Of a DNA stretch of 22,221 bases, positions 22,175-22,221 are shown piece by piece. The position numbers and the translations under genes were made by a program. Below the pieces are notes generated by a model. That model saw only the letters and a program-made list of their open reading frames with translations. It was not told where the DNA came from and did no database searches. Within the stretch, counting starts at the first letter, position 1, and every line of letters begins with the position of its first letter. The DNA is taken from the NCBI GenBank assembly GCA_038117205.1, contig JAYOFL010000056.1, positions 1-22,221 on the forward strand, read 5' to 3'. This DNA is from JAQBZY01 sp038117205 (GTDB taxonomy: Bacteria > Pseudomonadota > Alphaproteobacteria > Rhodospirillales > Casp-alpha2).

Positions 22175-22221
22175 GAGGTTTTTTTGAACCGGGGAATTTG
22201 AGAGATTATCCCTGGAACAAA
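22167..22221. mobile_element. Possible end of an inserted mobile element (partial)
   Basis: Sequence unrelated to the integrase begins around TGACCTGAGAGG (22167), just after the codons for KKFVDLN. It starts with TG, as ends of IS3-family elements do, and leads to a CTGGAAC stretch at the window's last bases that could precede a transposase start. The identity cannot be settled from 55 bases; a frameshift or unrelated deletion junction is also possible. Confidence 0.35.

Overview
The window is high-GC bacterial chromosome with tightly packed genes. It looks alphaproteobacterial, probably Rhodospirillales-like. The grounds are the gene families present, a GTTC-N7-GTTC-type SOS box, and two families of dispersed palindromic repeats of a kind common in that class. 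Only the last ~1.2 kb, an integrase, departs clearly in base composition. No rRNA, tRNA or CRISPR array was seen.

Layout, left to right. (1) Positions 1-2361, minus strand: a membrane PAS histidine kinase followed by a response regulator of the DUF3369/HD-GYP type, cut by the window edge. (2) 2530-5137, minus: a Nudix hydrolase, then a cysteine synthase-like PLP enzyme closely followed by a mercaptopyruvate/thiosulfate sulfurtransferase (sulfur metabolism). (3) 5223-9247, plus: an enoyl-CoA hydratase-family protein, then a probable operon of NhaA Na+/H+ antiporter, beta-carbonic anhydrase and a fused alpha/beta-hydrolase-OsmC protein (pH and stress physiology). (4) 9382-13876, minus: a CopD-like membrane protein, an orphan ParA-type ATPase and the error-prone polymerase DnaE2. 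The dnaE2 promoter has a near-consensus LexA box between its -35 and -10. (5) 14080-17340: a CoA-binding protein; then a two-gene unit encoding an inverse-autotransporter (intimin/invasin-type) beta-barrel with no passenger and a secreted protein of unknown family; and, divergent from it, a LuxR-type regulator with an altered ligand pocket. (6) 17366-19613: a BKACE (DUF849) enzyme and an ECHDC3-like crotonase homologue in one operon, divergent from a hotdog thioesterase, with a nested ACGT-rich palindromic operator between them. (7) 19943-20902: rplM-rpsI with a clear promoter and terminator. (8) 21062-22221: a lower-GC tyrosine recombinase that lacks its catalytic C-terminus and seems to be interrupted near the window edge.

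The strongest candidate for an undescribed system is the LuxR-like regulator / passenger-less inverse autotransporter / secreted protein locus at 14652-17340. The best-supported regulatory findings are the SOS promoter of dnaE2 and the palindromic operator at 19133-19160. Three head-to-head or tail-to-tail pairs of one palindromic repeat, and one pair of another, sit only in intergenic gaps.
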